Shown: positions 17,296 through 25,968, counted from the first letter of the stretch. The stretch is DNA of 64,000 bases from Amycolatopsis sacchari (GCF_900114035.1 NZ_FORP01000028.1:20756-84755), one strand, 5' to 3'. Numbers and translations: made by a program. The notes: generated from the sequence alone by a model not told the origin.

Positions 17296-17329
17296 GAATT
17301 GGGTACGTGATTCAGATCACAGTCAATTC
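17296..17329. promoter_or_regulatory. CRP/GlxR-like operator in a divergent promoter
   Basis: CGTGA at 17306-17310, six bases, then TCACA at 17317-17321: one mismatch to the TGTGA-N6-TCACA site of CRP-family regulators. It is framed by GAATTG (17296-17301) and its inverse CAATTC (17324-17329). The 171-bp gap between the flavoprotein (17236) and the adenylating enzyme (17408) is much AT-richer than its flanks. A CRP-type activator or repressor could control both directions. Confidence 0.6.
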
Positions 17330-17407
17330 GTCGTAGGCCGAACGGAGGTTCTTCACGCAAATCTGACGATTTAGTCCAGGGAGTGGATCTTCTGGTACAA
17401 CGACGAC

Positions 17408-18877
17408 ATGACAGACGTGTTCCCGCGAACACTGCTCGACGCGCTCGCCGCCGATTCCGCCACCCCCGCCTTCGAGCACGGCGGCCGCACCGTTTCCCGC
17501 GGCGAGCTGCTGGACCTGGTTTCGCGGTACGCCGGCGGCCTCCTCGCCGCTGGTCTGGACCAGCCGGCGGAGGTCGCCGTGGCGACCGGCGTCACGCCAG
17601 AGGGCTTCGCGGTCCAGACCGCCGCACACGCGCTCGGGCACTGCGTGGTCGCCGTCAAACCCGGGCTCACCGTGGCGGAAGCGGCGCACGTCGTGGGCGG
17701 CGCCGACGTGGTCGTGACGGACGCGACCACCCAGCCCGAGGTCCTGGCCGCGGCACGCAAGGTGCTGCCGCTGGGCACCCTGGCCGCCGAACCGGTCCCG
17801 CTCGCGCCCCGCGGGCGCCCGGACGACCTCGCCACAGTGGTCTATACCAGCGGCAGCACGGGACTGCCCAAGGGCGTGGAGTTCACCTACGCCGCGATGA
17901 CCGCGCGCTGGGCCTGGCGGACCGACGGCTGGACGGACGACACGCGGCGGCTCGCCGGGCGGTACCGGCGGTTCCTGCTGTTCGGCACGCTCGCCAGCGC
18001 GGTCATGCAGGAGCACCTCGGGTTGTGCCTGCTCGGCGGCGGCACCGCGGTGATCCCGGACGCCGTGCCGATCTTCCCGCAGGTGCTCGAACAGCTGCGG
18101 ATCACCGCGGTGCTGCTGACCGTGCCGCGGCTGAACTCGATCCTGGAGGTGCTGCGGGAGCGGGAGGCCGACCTCAGCTCGCTGCGCTCGGTGCTCGTCG
18201 CCGGCTCACCGCTGCCACCGCACCAGCTGGTCGCGGCGTACGACCTCATCGGCGATGCGGTGCACCACGGCTACGGGCAGACCGAGACGGGCATGCTGTG
18301 CCTGCTGACGGCGGAGGAGGCCGCCGCGTACCCGGAAGCGGTGGCGTCCGTGGGACGGCCGTGGACCGGGGTGGAGCTGGAAATCCGCGACGAGGACGGG
18401 AAACCCGTGCCTGCCGGGGAAACCGGGGAGATCTGGGTCCGCACCGCGAACGCGTGCCGCGGGTACCGCGGGGAGGACGCGGGCGAGGTCCTGCGTGACG
18501 GCTGGGTGCGCACGCGGGATCTCGGCAGGCTCGACGAACGCGGCTACGTGTACCTGACGGGCCGGGCGCGGGACGTGATCATCATCAACGCGATCCTGCA
18601 CTACGCGGGCCCGATCGAAAGCGCGCTCGCCGCACATCCCGACGTGGACGAGGCGTACGTGGTCGGCGCCCCGGACGAGCGCACGGGCGAGGCGGCGCAC
18701 GCGTTCGTCGTCGCCGCGCCGGGGCGTGAGCCGGACCTGGAAGCGCTTCGCCTTGCGGTGCGGGAAGAACTCGGCGAGAGCGCGGTGCCCGCGACCATCA
18801 CCGTCGTGGACTCCGTGCCGGTCGCCCCGAGCGGGAAACCGGACAAGGCCGCGCTGCTCGCCACGCTGCGGACGTGA
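17408..18877 (+). CDS. acyl-adenylating enzyme (acyl-CoA synthetase-like)
   Basis: A 489-residue ANL-superfamily enzyme that activates a carboxylic acid as acyl-AMP. The P-loop is Y-T-S-G-S-T-G-L-P-K-G, the A5 motif Y-G-Q-T-E, and the C-terminal catalytic Lys is in P-S-G-K-P-D-K. It is somewhat short at the N-terminus. Divergent from the flavoprotein operon with a shared promoter, so the acid it activates may be made or used by that operon. No carrier-protein gene is visible, so CoA is the likelier acceptor. Confidence 0.88.
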   Translation: MTDVFPRTLLDALAADSATPAFEHGGRTVSRGELLDLVSRYAGGLLAAGLDQPAEVAVATGVTPEGFAVQTAAHALGHCVVAVKPGLTVAEAAHVVGGADVVVTDATTQPEVLAAARKVLPLGTLAAEPVPLAPRGRPDDLATVVYTSGSTGLPKGVEFTYAAMTARWAWRTDGWTDDTRRLAGRYRRFLLFGTLASAVMQEHLGLCLLGGGTAVIPDAVPIFPQVLEQLRITAVLLTVPRLNSILEVLREREADLSSLRSVLVAGSPLPPHQLVAAYDLIGDAVHHGYGQTETGMLCLLTAEEAAAYPEAVASVGRPWTGVELEIRDEDGKPVPAGETGEIWVRTANACRGYRGEDAGEVLRDGWVRTRDLGRLDERGYVYLTGRARDVIIINAILHYAGPIESALAAHPDVDEAYVVGAPDERTGEAAHAFVVAAPGREPDLEALRLAVREELGESAVPATITVVDSVPVAPSGKPDKAALLATLRT

Positions 18878-18880
18878 AAA

Positions 18881-18904
18881 GAGCCCGGTGTCGCCACCGG
18901 GCTC
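18881..18904. terminator. bidirectional hairpin terminator
   Basis: Perfect 10-bp inverted repeat GAGCCCGGTG / CACCGGGCTC with a 4-nt loop, between the convergent adenylating enzyme (ends 18877) and the membrane-protein gene (ends 18920). AAAA precedes it on the + strand, giving a short U run for the minus-strand gene. Confidence 0.85.
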
Positions 18905-18919
18905 GGTCCACTTCGGACG

Positions 18920-19297
18920 TCAGGCGATCGCCTGCTCCGGGGTGCGCACCTCGAGCTGGTGCACCACCCGCTCGGTCGACAGCTCGTGCGCGGTCAGGTC
19001 CACCAGCGCGACCAGCACCACGGCCAGCGCGTCGGCGAACACGAGCGCCGGCGTGGTGAACACCAGCGCCGCGATCAGCGACCACAGGCCCACCAGCGCG
19101 AGCACCCCGTGCCCGATCCTGGCCGAGAGCCGGTGCGACAGGATCGCCCCGAGCGCCCCGATCACGGTCAGGCCCGTGAACACACCGAAACCGATCCAGC
19201 CGGCGACGGGCGCGGTGAACGCCACGGCGGTCACCGCGAGGAACGCACCAGCAAGGATCCCGAGCACATCAACGCCGAAACGCGCGTTCAGCGACAT
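18920..19297 (-). CDS. small four-helix membrane protein
   Basis: A 125-residue protein with four hydrophobic helices and a short cytoplasmic tail ending in E-Q-A-I-A. ATG 19297 has GGAGG 8 nt upstream, which decides the start against the longer open frame. It lies between a terminator and the divergent XRE regulator. No catalytic or transport motif is visible, and the function is unknown. The upstream gap holds a 12-bp perfect palindrome, GCTTCCGGAAGC (19391-19402), of unknown role. Confidence 0.75.
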   Translation of the reverse strand: MSLNARFGVDVLGILAGAFLAVTAVAFTAPVAGWIGFGVFTGLTVIGALGAILSHRLSARIGHGVLALVGLWSLIAALVFTTPALVFADALAVVLVALVDLTAHELSTERVVHQLEVRTPEQAIA

Positions 19298-19471
19298 AGC
19301 CAACACCTCCGCGCCGCCACGGACGGCGGCAACTCCTCCAACGGGAAAGAGTCGGGCAGGTCGGACAGCGGCCTGGGCGGCTCGGCTTCCGCTTCCGGAA
19401 GCTGTCTTGGTCAACAGCGGACATCCGGCGGCTCTTCCCGGTGGGCGCTGTCTCGTGGATCACGCCCGGTT

Positions 19472-19506
19472 TTGACAAACCCGTTTGCCGAACGTGCAAT
19501 AGAAGC
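19472..19506 (+). promoter_or_regulatory. leaderless promoter with palindromic operator
   Basis: A perfect -35 TTGACA (19472-19477), 17-bp spacer and -10 TGCAAT (19495-19500) end 6 nt before ATG 19507, so transcription should start at or next to the A of the start codon. The spacer contains CAAAC-CC-GTTTG (19476-19487), a palindrome overlapping the -35, well placed for autorepression by the XRE protein. Confidence 0.7.
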
Positions 19507-20082
19507 ATGGCGGAGGAGTTCGACGAGGTGCTGACGACCATCGGGCCGCGGCTGCGGGCGCTGCGAAAACAACGCGGCGCCACGCTGACCGCGCTGTCCG
19601 AGGCCACGGGGATCTCGGTCAGCACGCTCTCGCGCCTGGAATCCGGCAGCCGCAGGCCGAGCCTGGAGCTGCTGCTGCCGCTGGCGCGCGCCCACCGCGT
19701 CCCGCTCGACGAGCTCGTCGGCGCGCCGGAGACCGGGGATCCCCGCGTGCACGGCAAACCGGTGGTGGCACACGGGATGACGATCCTCCCGCTCAGCCAC
19801 AACCCGGGCGGCGTGCAGGCGTTCAAGCACATCGTGCCGGCCGGCGCGCGGACGGACCCCGAACCGGCGACGCACGAGGGTTACGAGTGGCTGTACGTGC
19901 TCAGCGGCAAACTGCGGATCGTGCTGGGCAAGCAGGACACCGTGCTGCGCGCCGGGGAAGCCGCGGAGTTCGACACGCGCGTCCCGCACTGGTTCGGCAA
20001 CGGCGACGCGCGGCCGGTGGAGTTCCTCAGCCTGTTCGGCCCCCAGGGCGAACGCATCCACATCCGCACGAAGCCCCGCTGA
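19507..20082 (+). CDS. XRE family regulator with C-terminal cupin domain
   Basis: A 191-residue regulator. The N-terminal helix-turn-helix (about 10-65) includes T-L-T-A-L-S-E-A-T-G-I-S-V-S-T-L-S-R-L-E. The C-terminal cupin sensor (about 105-185) includes H-E-G-Y-E-W-L-Y-V-L-S-G. Start at ATG 19507 is set by the promoter 6 nt upstream and the absence of a ribosome site. This class senses small molecules and often controls neighbouring metabolic genes. Its last 50-80 bp are repeated twice downstream as degenerate copies. Confidence 0.9.
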   Translation: MAEEFDEVLTTIGPRLRALRKQRGATLTALSEATGISVSTLSRLESGSRRPSLELLLPLARAHRVPLDELVGAPETGDPRVHGKPVVAHGMTILPLSHNPGGVQAFKHIVPAGARTDPEPATHEGYEWLYVLSGKLRIVLGKQDTVLRAGEAAEFDTRVPHWFGNGDARPVEFLSLFGPQGERIHIRTKPR

Positions 20083-20309
20083 GCGGTTTTCACGCAGCGC
20101 TCTCGCGGCGGCGGCGCGGGCGGATGAGATGCAGCCTCTTCGGTCCGCAGGGCGCGCACATCCAAGCGCACGAAAGCCGCTGAGCGGTTTTCAGGGCCCC
20201 ACTCTCGCGCGGCGCGGGTGGAGCAGGACCGCGCGACACGTCGAGAAGCCGCCCGCACCCGCGGCCGGTGGAGTTCCTCAGCCTCGTCAGCCCACCGGGC
20301 GCATCGCGG
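20010..20309 (+). repeat. triplicated 3'-end of the XRE-cupin gene
   Basis: Copy A is the gene's own end (20010-20120). Copy B (20131-20221) repeats about 90 bp of it, including codons for S-L-F-G-P-Q-G, a stop, and the downstream sequence GCTGAGCGGTTTTCA. Copy C (20261-20309) repeats the block beginning GCGGCCGGTGGAGTTCCTC and runs into the 3' end of the opposite-strand peroxiredoxin gene. Copy B ends in a variant tail (A-H-I-Q-A-H-E-S-R), so these look like tails of deleted tandem paralogs rather than recent slippage. This accounts for the otherwise gene-free stretch 20083-20286. Confidence 0.8.
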
Positions 20310-20808
20310 CGCGAGCGAGCAGCTCGTCGACCGACCACTGGTCGTACACGTGCTCGCCGTGTTTGCTCGCGACCACTTCGCCGCCGGGCGCGATCAGGAA
20401 GTCCGCGGGCAGGCCCAGGCGGCCACCGTGCGGGCGCGCCTTCGGCAACGGCGCCCGGGTCGCCAGGGCGACCGCGATCCCTCGCAGGACCGGCCCCCAC
20501 GCCTTCGGGTGCAGCAACGCGCGCGGCGCCGACTCCACGCCGTACTCGACGTAGACCTCCTTGCCCGGATCGGCGACCACCGCGAACGGCAGCCCCGCCA
20601 CGTGCTCGCGCAGCTCCTCCGCGGGCGAGTGGAAGAAGACCACCTCGCGCACACCCGCCGCGACGATCTCGTCGTGCCGCTGGACGAACGACCTCAGGTG
20701 GAGGTTGCACACGGGACAGCCCGCGAACCGCCGGAACTGCAGGTGCACCAGCCGCTCCGGATCCGGCACCCGGACGAGCTCCCCGGTCACGCTCTCGTAG
20801 GTCCGCAC
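20287..20808 (-). CDS. peroxiredoxin-like (AhpC/TSA) family protein
   Basis: A 173-residue thioredoxin-fold protein with an R-F-A-G-C-P-V-C-N-L-H-L active site, i.e. a C-x-x-C instead of the single peroxidatic Cys of classical peroxiredoxins. It later has V-V-F-F-H-S and D-F-L-I-A-P-G-G. It is probably a thiol reductase or peroxidase in the cytoplasm. Divergent from a TetR gene; two matching operators lie between them. Its 3' end overlaps a copied fragment of the XRE gene tail. Confidence 0.85.
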   Translation of the reverse strand: MRTYESVTGELVRVPDPERLVHLQFRRFAGCPVCNLHLRSFVQRHDEIVAAGVREVVFFHSPAEELREHVAGLPFAVVADPGKEVYVEYGVESAPRALLHPKAWGPVLRGIAVALATRAPLPKARPHGGRLGLPADFLIAPGGEVVASKHGEHVYDQWSVDELLARAAMRPVG

Positions 20809-20825
20809 AGCTCCCCCTTCGTAGG

Positions 20826-20870
20826 TATACGTCGTACGCCTACGAACGCTATGCGCGTACGTTGTACGCT
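20826..20870. promoter_or_regulatory. two TetR operators, 30 bp apart
   Basis: TACGTCGTACG (20828-20838) and TACGTTGTACG (20858-20868) are repeated at exactly 30 bp. The second extends to a perfect palindrome GCGTAC-GTT-GTACGC (20856-20870); the first is the same with one mismatch (20826-20840). They lie between the divergent peroxiredoxin-like and tetR genes and should control both. Confidence 0.8.
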
Positions 20871-20880
20871 GTCAACCACC

Positions 20881-21498
20881 ATGCCCCGCCCACGCTCGTT
20901 CACCTCCGCCCAGATCGCCGCCGCCGCGCTCGCCGTGCTCGATCGCGACGGGCTCGAAGGACTGTCGATGCGGGCGGTCGGCAAGGAGCTCGGCACGGCC
21001 ACGATGGCGCTCTACCGCTACGTGGCCGACCGCGCGCAGCTCGAAGCCCTCGTCGTCGACCTCGTGCTCGGCCTCGTCGACCCGGCGCTGCCCGCGGGCT
21101 CCCTCACCGAACGGCTGACCGTGCTGGCCGAGCGCGTCCGGCAGGCCGTCGGCGAGCACTCGGCCGTCGTCCCCCTGCTGCTCGTCCACCGCCACACGTC
21201 GGCCGCCTCGCAGCGCTGGGGCGAGGCCGTGCTGACCGCGCTGGCCGAAGCCGGGTTCACCGGCCGCCGGCGCGTGATCGCCTTCCGCGCCTACCTCAGC
21301 CTCGTGCTCGGCGCGCTCCAGACCGAGTACTACAGCCCGCTTTCCGGCCCCGGCACCGAGGCGCTGAGCGAGCAGGACGAGTTCCCCGTGCTCGCCGAAA
21401 CCGCCCGCGCCGCCGGGAAAATCCGGGCGGAGGAGGAGTTCCGCGAGGGCTTGGCGCTCCTCCTCCGCGGGCTCACGGGTGCAGGGAAAGCCCCTTGA
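20881..21498 (+). CDS. TetR family transcriptional regulator (TetR_C-like)
   Basis: A 205-residue regulator. The helix-turn-helix (about 8-50) includes A-L-A-V-L-D-R-D-G-L-E-G-L-S-M-R-A-V and M-A-L-Y-R-Y-V, the pattern of the tetracycline-repressor-type C-terminal subgroup. ATG 20881 begins 11 bp after the second operator with no ribosome site, so the message is probably leaderless. It overlaps the convergent DUF2000 gene by 26 bp at the 3' ends. Confidence 0.9.
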   Translation: MPRPRSFTSAQIAAAALAVLDRDGLEGLSMRAVGKELGTATMALYRYVADRAQLEALVVDLVLGLVDPALPAGSLTERLTVLAERVRQAVGEHSAVVPLLLVHRHTSAASQRWGEAVLTALAEAGFTGRRRVIAFRAYLSLVLGALQTEYYSPLSGPGTEALSEQDEFPVLAETARAAGKIRAEEEFREGLALLLRGLTGAGKAP

Positions 21499-21886
21499 GC
21501 GCCTTGTCGACCGCGTTCCGCCCGCCGTGCACGGCGATGCCGACGAGCCCCAGCTTCTCCGTCGGCACAGCGCGCACCGCGGCCCGGTTGTCCACGTCGT
21601 TGTCGGTGGTGAACAACTCCTCGGTGTAGACGGCGACGGCCAGTTCCCGCGCCAGCGCCTTCCGGTGCGTGTCGCGCAAGGCCTCCGCGTCGGCCTGGTA
21701 CACCAGCACCGGCTGGCCGAACATCGGCAGGTACTCCTGCCCGGACGCGTCCTCGTAGGGCTCGCCGACGGTCTCCGGGAACCGCGCCGCGATCCCGCTC
21801 ACCAGGAACGCGGTGACGTTCAGCCGTTGCCACGTGGCCAGGTCGTCCCGCACAACGACCGCGATCTTCGTCTTCATGCCCGTCAT
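21473..21886 (-). CDS. DUF2000 family protein
   Basis: About 137 residues, matching DUF2000 over its whole length: K-T-K-I-A-V-V-V-R-D-D-L near the start and G-L-V-G-I-A-V-H-G near the end. ATG 21886 is used; ATG 21877 is equally possible, and neither has a clear ribosome site. It is divergent from an AraC-type gene across 54 bp, a common pairing in actinomycetes. Biochemical role unknown. Confidence 0.82.
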   Translation of the reverse strand: MTGMKTKIAVVVRDDLATWQRLNVTAFLVSGIAARFPETVGEPYEDASGQEYLPMFGQPVLVYQADAEALRDTHRKALARELAVAVYTEELFTTDNDVDNRAAVRAVPTEKLGLVGIAVHGGRNAVDKALKGLSLHP

Positions 21887-21940
21887 CGTGGCGAGCGCGG
21901 GACGACGTCGTCTTGAACGTTCGTGCGGGATACTGGCGGC

Positions 21941-22740
21941 ATGGCGGACTGGGCGAGCTACTGGCGGGCACCCGACCGTCCGCTCGAAGCCATGCACGCC
22001 CACTTCGAGCAGCACGTCTACCACCGGCACAGCCACGAGACGTACTCCTTCGGCGTCACCGAGGCGGGCGCGCAGGCCTTCACGTGCCGCGGCGAGGCAC
22101 GCACGAGCGCCGCCGGCATGGTGATGGCCTTCAACCCCGAAGACCCGCACGACGGCCAGGCCGTCCGAGCGGACGGGTTCACCTACCGGATCGTCCACAT
22201 CGGACGGGAGCTCGTCGAGGACGTCCTGCGGGACACGGCGGACCGCGCGTCGGGCTGCCGTTGTTCGTACAGCCGGTGCTGGAGGACCGCACGCTCGCCG
22301 ACGCGCTCCGCAGTCTGCACGCCTCCCTCGCCGAGGGCCGCCTCGCCCAGGACGAAGCGCTGCACGCCACCGTCCGCGCCCTCGTCCGCCGCGCCTCGAC
22401 GCGTCCGCTGCGGAGCCACGGGCCGTCCGCCGAGGTGCGCCAGGCCAGAGAGCTGCTCGAAGCCGCGTACGCCGAAGACCTCCGCGCCGACGACCTCGCC
22501 GAGGCCGCGGGCTGCAGCCGCTTCGCACTCCACCGCGCCTTCGTCGCCGCGTACGGCGTCGCGCCGAGCGACTACCAGCGCCAGCTCCGCCTCCGCGCCG
22601 CACGCCGCCTGCTCGCGGAGGGCCACCCGCCCGCCGAGGCCGCCACACGCAGCGGTTTCGCCGACCAGAGCCACCTGACGCGGTGGTTCAAGCGGTACTA
22701 CGGCCTCACCCCCGGCCGCTTCGTCCACGCGGCACGGTGA
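21941..22740 (+). pseudogene. AraC family regulator broken by one frameshift
   Basis: The N-terminal cupin-like sensor (W-A-S-Y-W-R-A-P-D ... H-R-H-S-H-E-T-Y-S-F-G) reads from ATG 21941 to about 22251. The rest of the sensor and the two C-terminal helix-turn-helix motifs (A-G-C-S-R-F-A-L-H-R-A-F ... F-A-D-Q-S-H-L-T-R-W-F-K) read in the -1 frame up to TGA at 22740. Adding one G to the GGG run at 22252-22254 restores a normal AraC protein of about 266 residues. Either a very recent mutation or a sequencing error; the rest is intact. Confidence 0.8.
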
Positions 22741-22788
22741 GGTTCACACCACACGCGGGAGCTCCGGGCGGTGATTAAGCTCCGGGGC

Positions 22789-24429
22789 ATGAGCAGCGCG
22801 ACGGAGCCGATCGGGACGCCCCCAGCGGAGGAACCGGACATCCACACGACGGCCGGCAAGCTCGCCGACCTGTACCGCCGCTACGACGAGGCGGTGCACG
22901 CCGGGTCCGAGCGCGCCGTCGAGCGCCAGCACTCGAAGGGCAAGAAGACCGCCCGCGAGCGGATCGACATGCTGCTCGACCCGGGTTCGTTCGTGGAGCT
23001 GGACGAACTGGCCCGGCACCGCTCGACGAACTTCGGGCAGGACCGCAACCGCCCGTACGGGGACGGTGTCGTCACCGGTTACGGCACGGTCGACGGCCGC
23101 CCGGTGTGCGTGTTCAGCCAGGACGTGACCGTGTTCGGCGGTTCGCTCGGCGAGGTGTACGGCGAGAAGATCGTCAAGGTGATGGACCTGGCGCTGAAGA
23201 CGGGCCGTCCGATCATCGGCATCAACGAGGGCGGCGGCGCGCGCATCCAGGAGGGCGTGGTCTCGCTCGGGCTGTACGCGGAGATCTTCCGGCGCAACAC
23301 GCACGCCTCGGGCGTGGTCCCGCAGATCTCGCTGATCATGGGCACCAACGCGGGCGGGCACGTCTACTCCCCCGCGCTGACGGACTTCATCGTCATGGTG
23401 GACAAGACCTCGCACATGTTCATCACCGGTCCCGAGGTGGTGAAGACGGTGACCGGCGAGGAGGTCACGTTCGAGGAGCTGGGCGGCGCCCGCACGCACA
23501 ACACCAAGTCGGGCAACGCGCACTACCTCGCCTCCGACGAGGAGGACGCGATCGCCTACGTCAAGGACCTGCTGTCGTACCTGCCGTCGAACAACCTGTC
23601 CGACCCGCCGGTGTTCGACTCCACCGAGCCGGCCGGGATCTCCATCGCCGAGGGCGTGACCGAGACCGACCTCGAGCTGAACACGCTCATCCCGGACTCG
23701 CCGAACCAGCCGTACGACATGCACGAGGTGATCACCCGCGTGCTCGACGACGGCGAGTTCCTGGAGGTCCAGGAGCTGTTCGCGCCCAACGTGCTCGTCG
23801 GCTACGGCCGGGTGGACGGGCACGCGGTCGGCGTCGTGGCGAACCAGCCCACCCAGTTCGCGGGCTGCCTAGACATCGACGCGTCGGAGAAGGCGGCGCG
23901 GTTCGTGCGCACTTGCGACGCGTTCAACATCCCGGTGCTGACGTTCGTGGACGTGCCCGGCTTCCTGCCCGGCACCGACCAGGAGTGGAACGGCATCATC
24001 CGGCACGGCGCGAAGCTGATCTACGCCTACGCCGAGGCGACGGTCCCGCTGGTCACGGTGATCACGCGGAAGGCGTACGGTGGCGCGTACGACGTGATGG
24101 GCTCCAAGCACCTCGGCGCGGACATCAACCTGGCGTGGCCGACGGCGCAGGTCGCGGTGATGGGGGCCCAGGGCGCGGCGAACATCGTGCACCGCAGGAC
24201 GCTCGCGAAGGCGGCCGAGGAGGGCAAGGACGTCGAGGCGCTGCGTGCCCAGCTGATCCAGGAGTACGAGGACGCGCTGCTCAACCCGTACGAGGCGGCG
24301 GAGCGCGGGTACGTGGACTCGGTGATCGTCCCGGCGCACACGCGCGGCCACATCACGCGCGCGCTCGCGATGCTGCGGGACAAGCGCGAGACGCTGCCGC
24401 CCAAGAAGCACGGCAACATCCCGCTGTGA
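22789..24429 (+). CDS. accD5: acyl-CoA carboxylase beta (carboxyltransferase) subunit
   Basis: A 546-residue carboxyltransferase that moves CO2 from carboxybiotin to acetyl- or propionyl-CoA. It has the crotonase-type CT halves with [20 protein letters not shown], and the C-terminal [11 protein letters not shown] block. I start at ATG 22789 (MSSATEPIG). It is followed after 7 nt by the epsilon subunit. The alpha subunit is accA3 at 38.5 kb, as in M. tuberculosis where accD5-accE5 and accA3 are also near each other. Propionyl-CoA is the likeliest substrate given mutAB downstream. Confidence 0.95.
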   Translation: MSSATEPIGTPPAEEPDIHTTAGKLADLYRRYDEAVHAGSERAVERQHSKGKKTARERIDMLLDPGSFVELDELARHRSTNFGQDRNRPYGDGVVTGYGTVDGRPVCVFSQDVTVFGGSLGEVYGEKIVKVMDLALKTGRPIIGINEGGGARIQEGVVSLGLYAEIFRRNTHASGVVPQISLIMGTNAGGHVYSPALTDFIVMVDKTSHMFITGPEVVKTVTGEEVTFEELGGARTHNTKSGNAHYLASDEEDAIAYVKDLLSYLPSNNLSDPPVFDSTEPAGISIAEGVTETDLELNTLIPDSPNQPYDMHEVITRVLDDGEFLEVQELFAPNVLVGYGRVDGHAVGVVANQPTQFAGCLDIDASEKAARFVRTCDAFNIPVLTFVDVPGFLPGTDQEWNGIIRHGAKLIYAYAEATVPLVTVITRKAYGGAYDVMGSKHLGADINLAWPTAQVAVMGAQGAANIVHRRTLAKAAEEGKDVEALRAQLIQEYEDALLNPYEAAERGYVDSVIVPAHTRGHITRALAMLRDKRETLPPKKHGNIPL

Positions 24430-24436
24430 GGCATCG

Positions 24437-24655
24437 ATGAGCGACGAAAAGGCGCCCTTCCTGCGGGTCGTGCGCGGCAACCCGGACGACGCGGAACTGG
24501 CGGCGCTGACGGTGGTCCTGGCCGCGGCGGCGTCGGCCCCGTCCGCGCCACCGCGACGCGAACGGCGGAGCCGGTGGGGCGACCGCGCCCGGCTGCTGCG
24601 GCACGCCCCAGCTCCGGGTGAGGGCGCCTGGCGGGCGTCGGGCTTCCCCCGCTGA
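24437..24655 (+). CDS. accE5: acyl-CoA carboxylase epsilon subunit
   Basis: A 72-residue protein of the actinobacteria-specific epsilon family: L-R-V-V-R-G-N-P-D-D-A-E-L-A-A-L-T near the start, then a variable Ala/Arg-rich part and a tail with A-W-R-A-S-G. It stimulates the beta subunit by direct binding. It lies 7 nt after accD5 in the same operon and ends 3 nt from the convergent MFS gene. Confidence 0.92.
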   Translation: MSDEKAPFLRVVRGNPDDAELAALTVVLAAAASAPSAPPRRERRSRWGDRARLLRHAPAPGEGAWRASGFPR

Positions 24656-24658
24656 CGC

Positions 24659-25909
24659 TCAGCCCACCGGCTCCAGCACCTCGGCCCGTTCCGGGCTCGC
24701 CCCGGCGTGTCCGTGCAGCGTGAACAGGCGCACCGTGCCCGCCACCGCCATCACCAGCACGACCCCGAACGCCAGCCGGTGCGCGAGCGCCGCGCCGACG
24801 CCGTGCGCGACCAGGGCGTCCAGCAGGATCCCCACGCCCAGTTCGGCCACGACGGCGAAGCAGAAACCGCCCATGTTGGCCACGCCGCTGGCGATCCCGG
24901 CCCGGTGACCGTGGTTCGCGGTGCGCGCGAGGTCGAACGCCAGCATGCTCACACCGCCCGCCGCGCCGATGAGGAACAGCACCGGCGCGAGCACCGCCTG
25001 CGGCAGCGGGCCCGGCACCGCGACGAGCACCAGCCAGCACAGCGCGCTCACCGACGCCGCCGCCGCGACCAGCCGCGCCCGCAGGTCGGGGCGGCGGGAC
25101 GCCAGCTGCCCCGCGACCGTGCTGACCAGCACGAACCCGATCACCACGACGCTCAGCAGCCCGCCGGCCGCGGCCGGGCTGCGGCCCTGCGCGCTGACCA
25201 GGTACGGCTGCCCGAGCACGGCGGTGAACGACACGAACGTGCCCATCAGCGTGTAGTGCGTCCACATCGCGTGCCGGGTGCCGCGGTTGCGCCACGCGTG
25301 CCGCAGGCTCTCCCGCAGCGGCTCCCCGCTCACGACCGGCGCGACCCTGCCCCGCGGGCTCTCCCGCAACAACAGCCCGACGACGGCCAGCAGCACGGCG
25401 GTGACCACCCCGGCGGACAGGAACGCCGCCGTCCAGCCGAAACCGGTGAGCAGCGCGGCGAGCGGCGCCGTGGCGATCAGCTGGCCCAGCCCGCCGATCA
25501 TGCCGGTCAGCGCGGCGACGAGGGCGTAGCGGCGGCCGGGGAACCAGTTGTGCGCCAGCCGCAGCACGTTGACGAACAGGAAGGCGTCCCCCGCGCCGAT
25601 GAGCGCACGGCCCGTCATCGCGAGCGGGTACGCCGTGGCGAGCGCGAACACGGTCGAGCCCGCCGCCATCAACGCCATCCCGGCGAGCAGCAGCCGCCGC
25701 GGGCCGAACCGGTCGGCGGCGGCACCCACCGGGACCTGCAGCAGCGCGTACAGCACCAGCTGGACCACGGAGAACGCCGCGAGCCCGGTGGCGTCGACCG
25801 AAAAGCGTTCCTGCGCGGTGAGGCCCGCGACGGACAGGCTCATCCGGTGGAACAGCGCGGTCAGGTAGCAGAGGGCACCGAGACCCCACATGAACCACGC
25901 CTTGCGCAC
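24659..25909 (-). CDS. MFS transporter
   Basis: About 416 residues with 12 membrane helices and the MFS loop motif G-A-A-A-D-R-F-G-P-R-R between helices 2 and 3. GTG 25909 (MRKAWFMWGLG) is preferred: GGGGAG lies 6 nt upstream, whereas ATG 25930 has no ribosome site and sits inside the repeat that probably binds the GntR protein. It is divergent from gntR at 25969, so substrate import or export is probably under its control. Substrate unknown. Confidence 0.88.
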   Translation of the reverse strand: MRKAWFMWGLGALCYLTALFHRMSLSVAGLTAQERFSVDATGLAAFSVVQLVLYALLQVPVGAAADRFGPRRLLLAGMALMAAGSTVFALATAYPLAMTGRALIGAGDAFLFVNVLRLAHNWFPGRRYALVAALTGMIGGLGQLIATAPLAALLTGFGWTAAFLSAGVVTAVLLAVVGLLLRESPRGRVAPVVSGEPLRESLRHAWRNRGTRHAMWTHYTLMGTFVSFTAVLGQPYLVSAQGRSPAAAGGLLSVVVIGFVLVSTVAGQLASRRPDLRARLVAAAASVSALCWLVLVAVPGPLPQAVLAPVLFLIGAAGGVSMLAFDLARTANHGHRAGIASGVANMGGFCFAVVAELGVGILLDALVAHGVGAALAHRLAFGVVLVMAVAGTVRLFTLHGHAGASPERAEVLEPVG

Positions 25910-25928
25910 AACCAACTCCCCTTGTTGC

Positions 25929-25946
25929 ATCTATCTTGTATCTATC
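25929..25946. promoter_or_regulatory. direct repeat, candidate GntR site
   Basis: ATCTATC occurs at 25929-25935 and 25940-25946, 11 bp apart, so both copies face the same side of the helix. The AT-rich repeat lies in the short gap between the MFS start (25909) and gntR (25969). Confidence 0.45.
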
Positions 25947-25968
25947 AGGCTCGTCCTAGGATGCGCCC

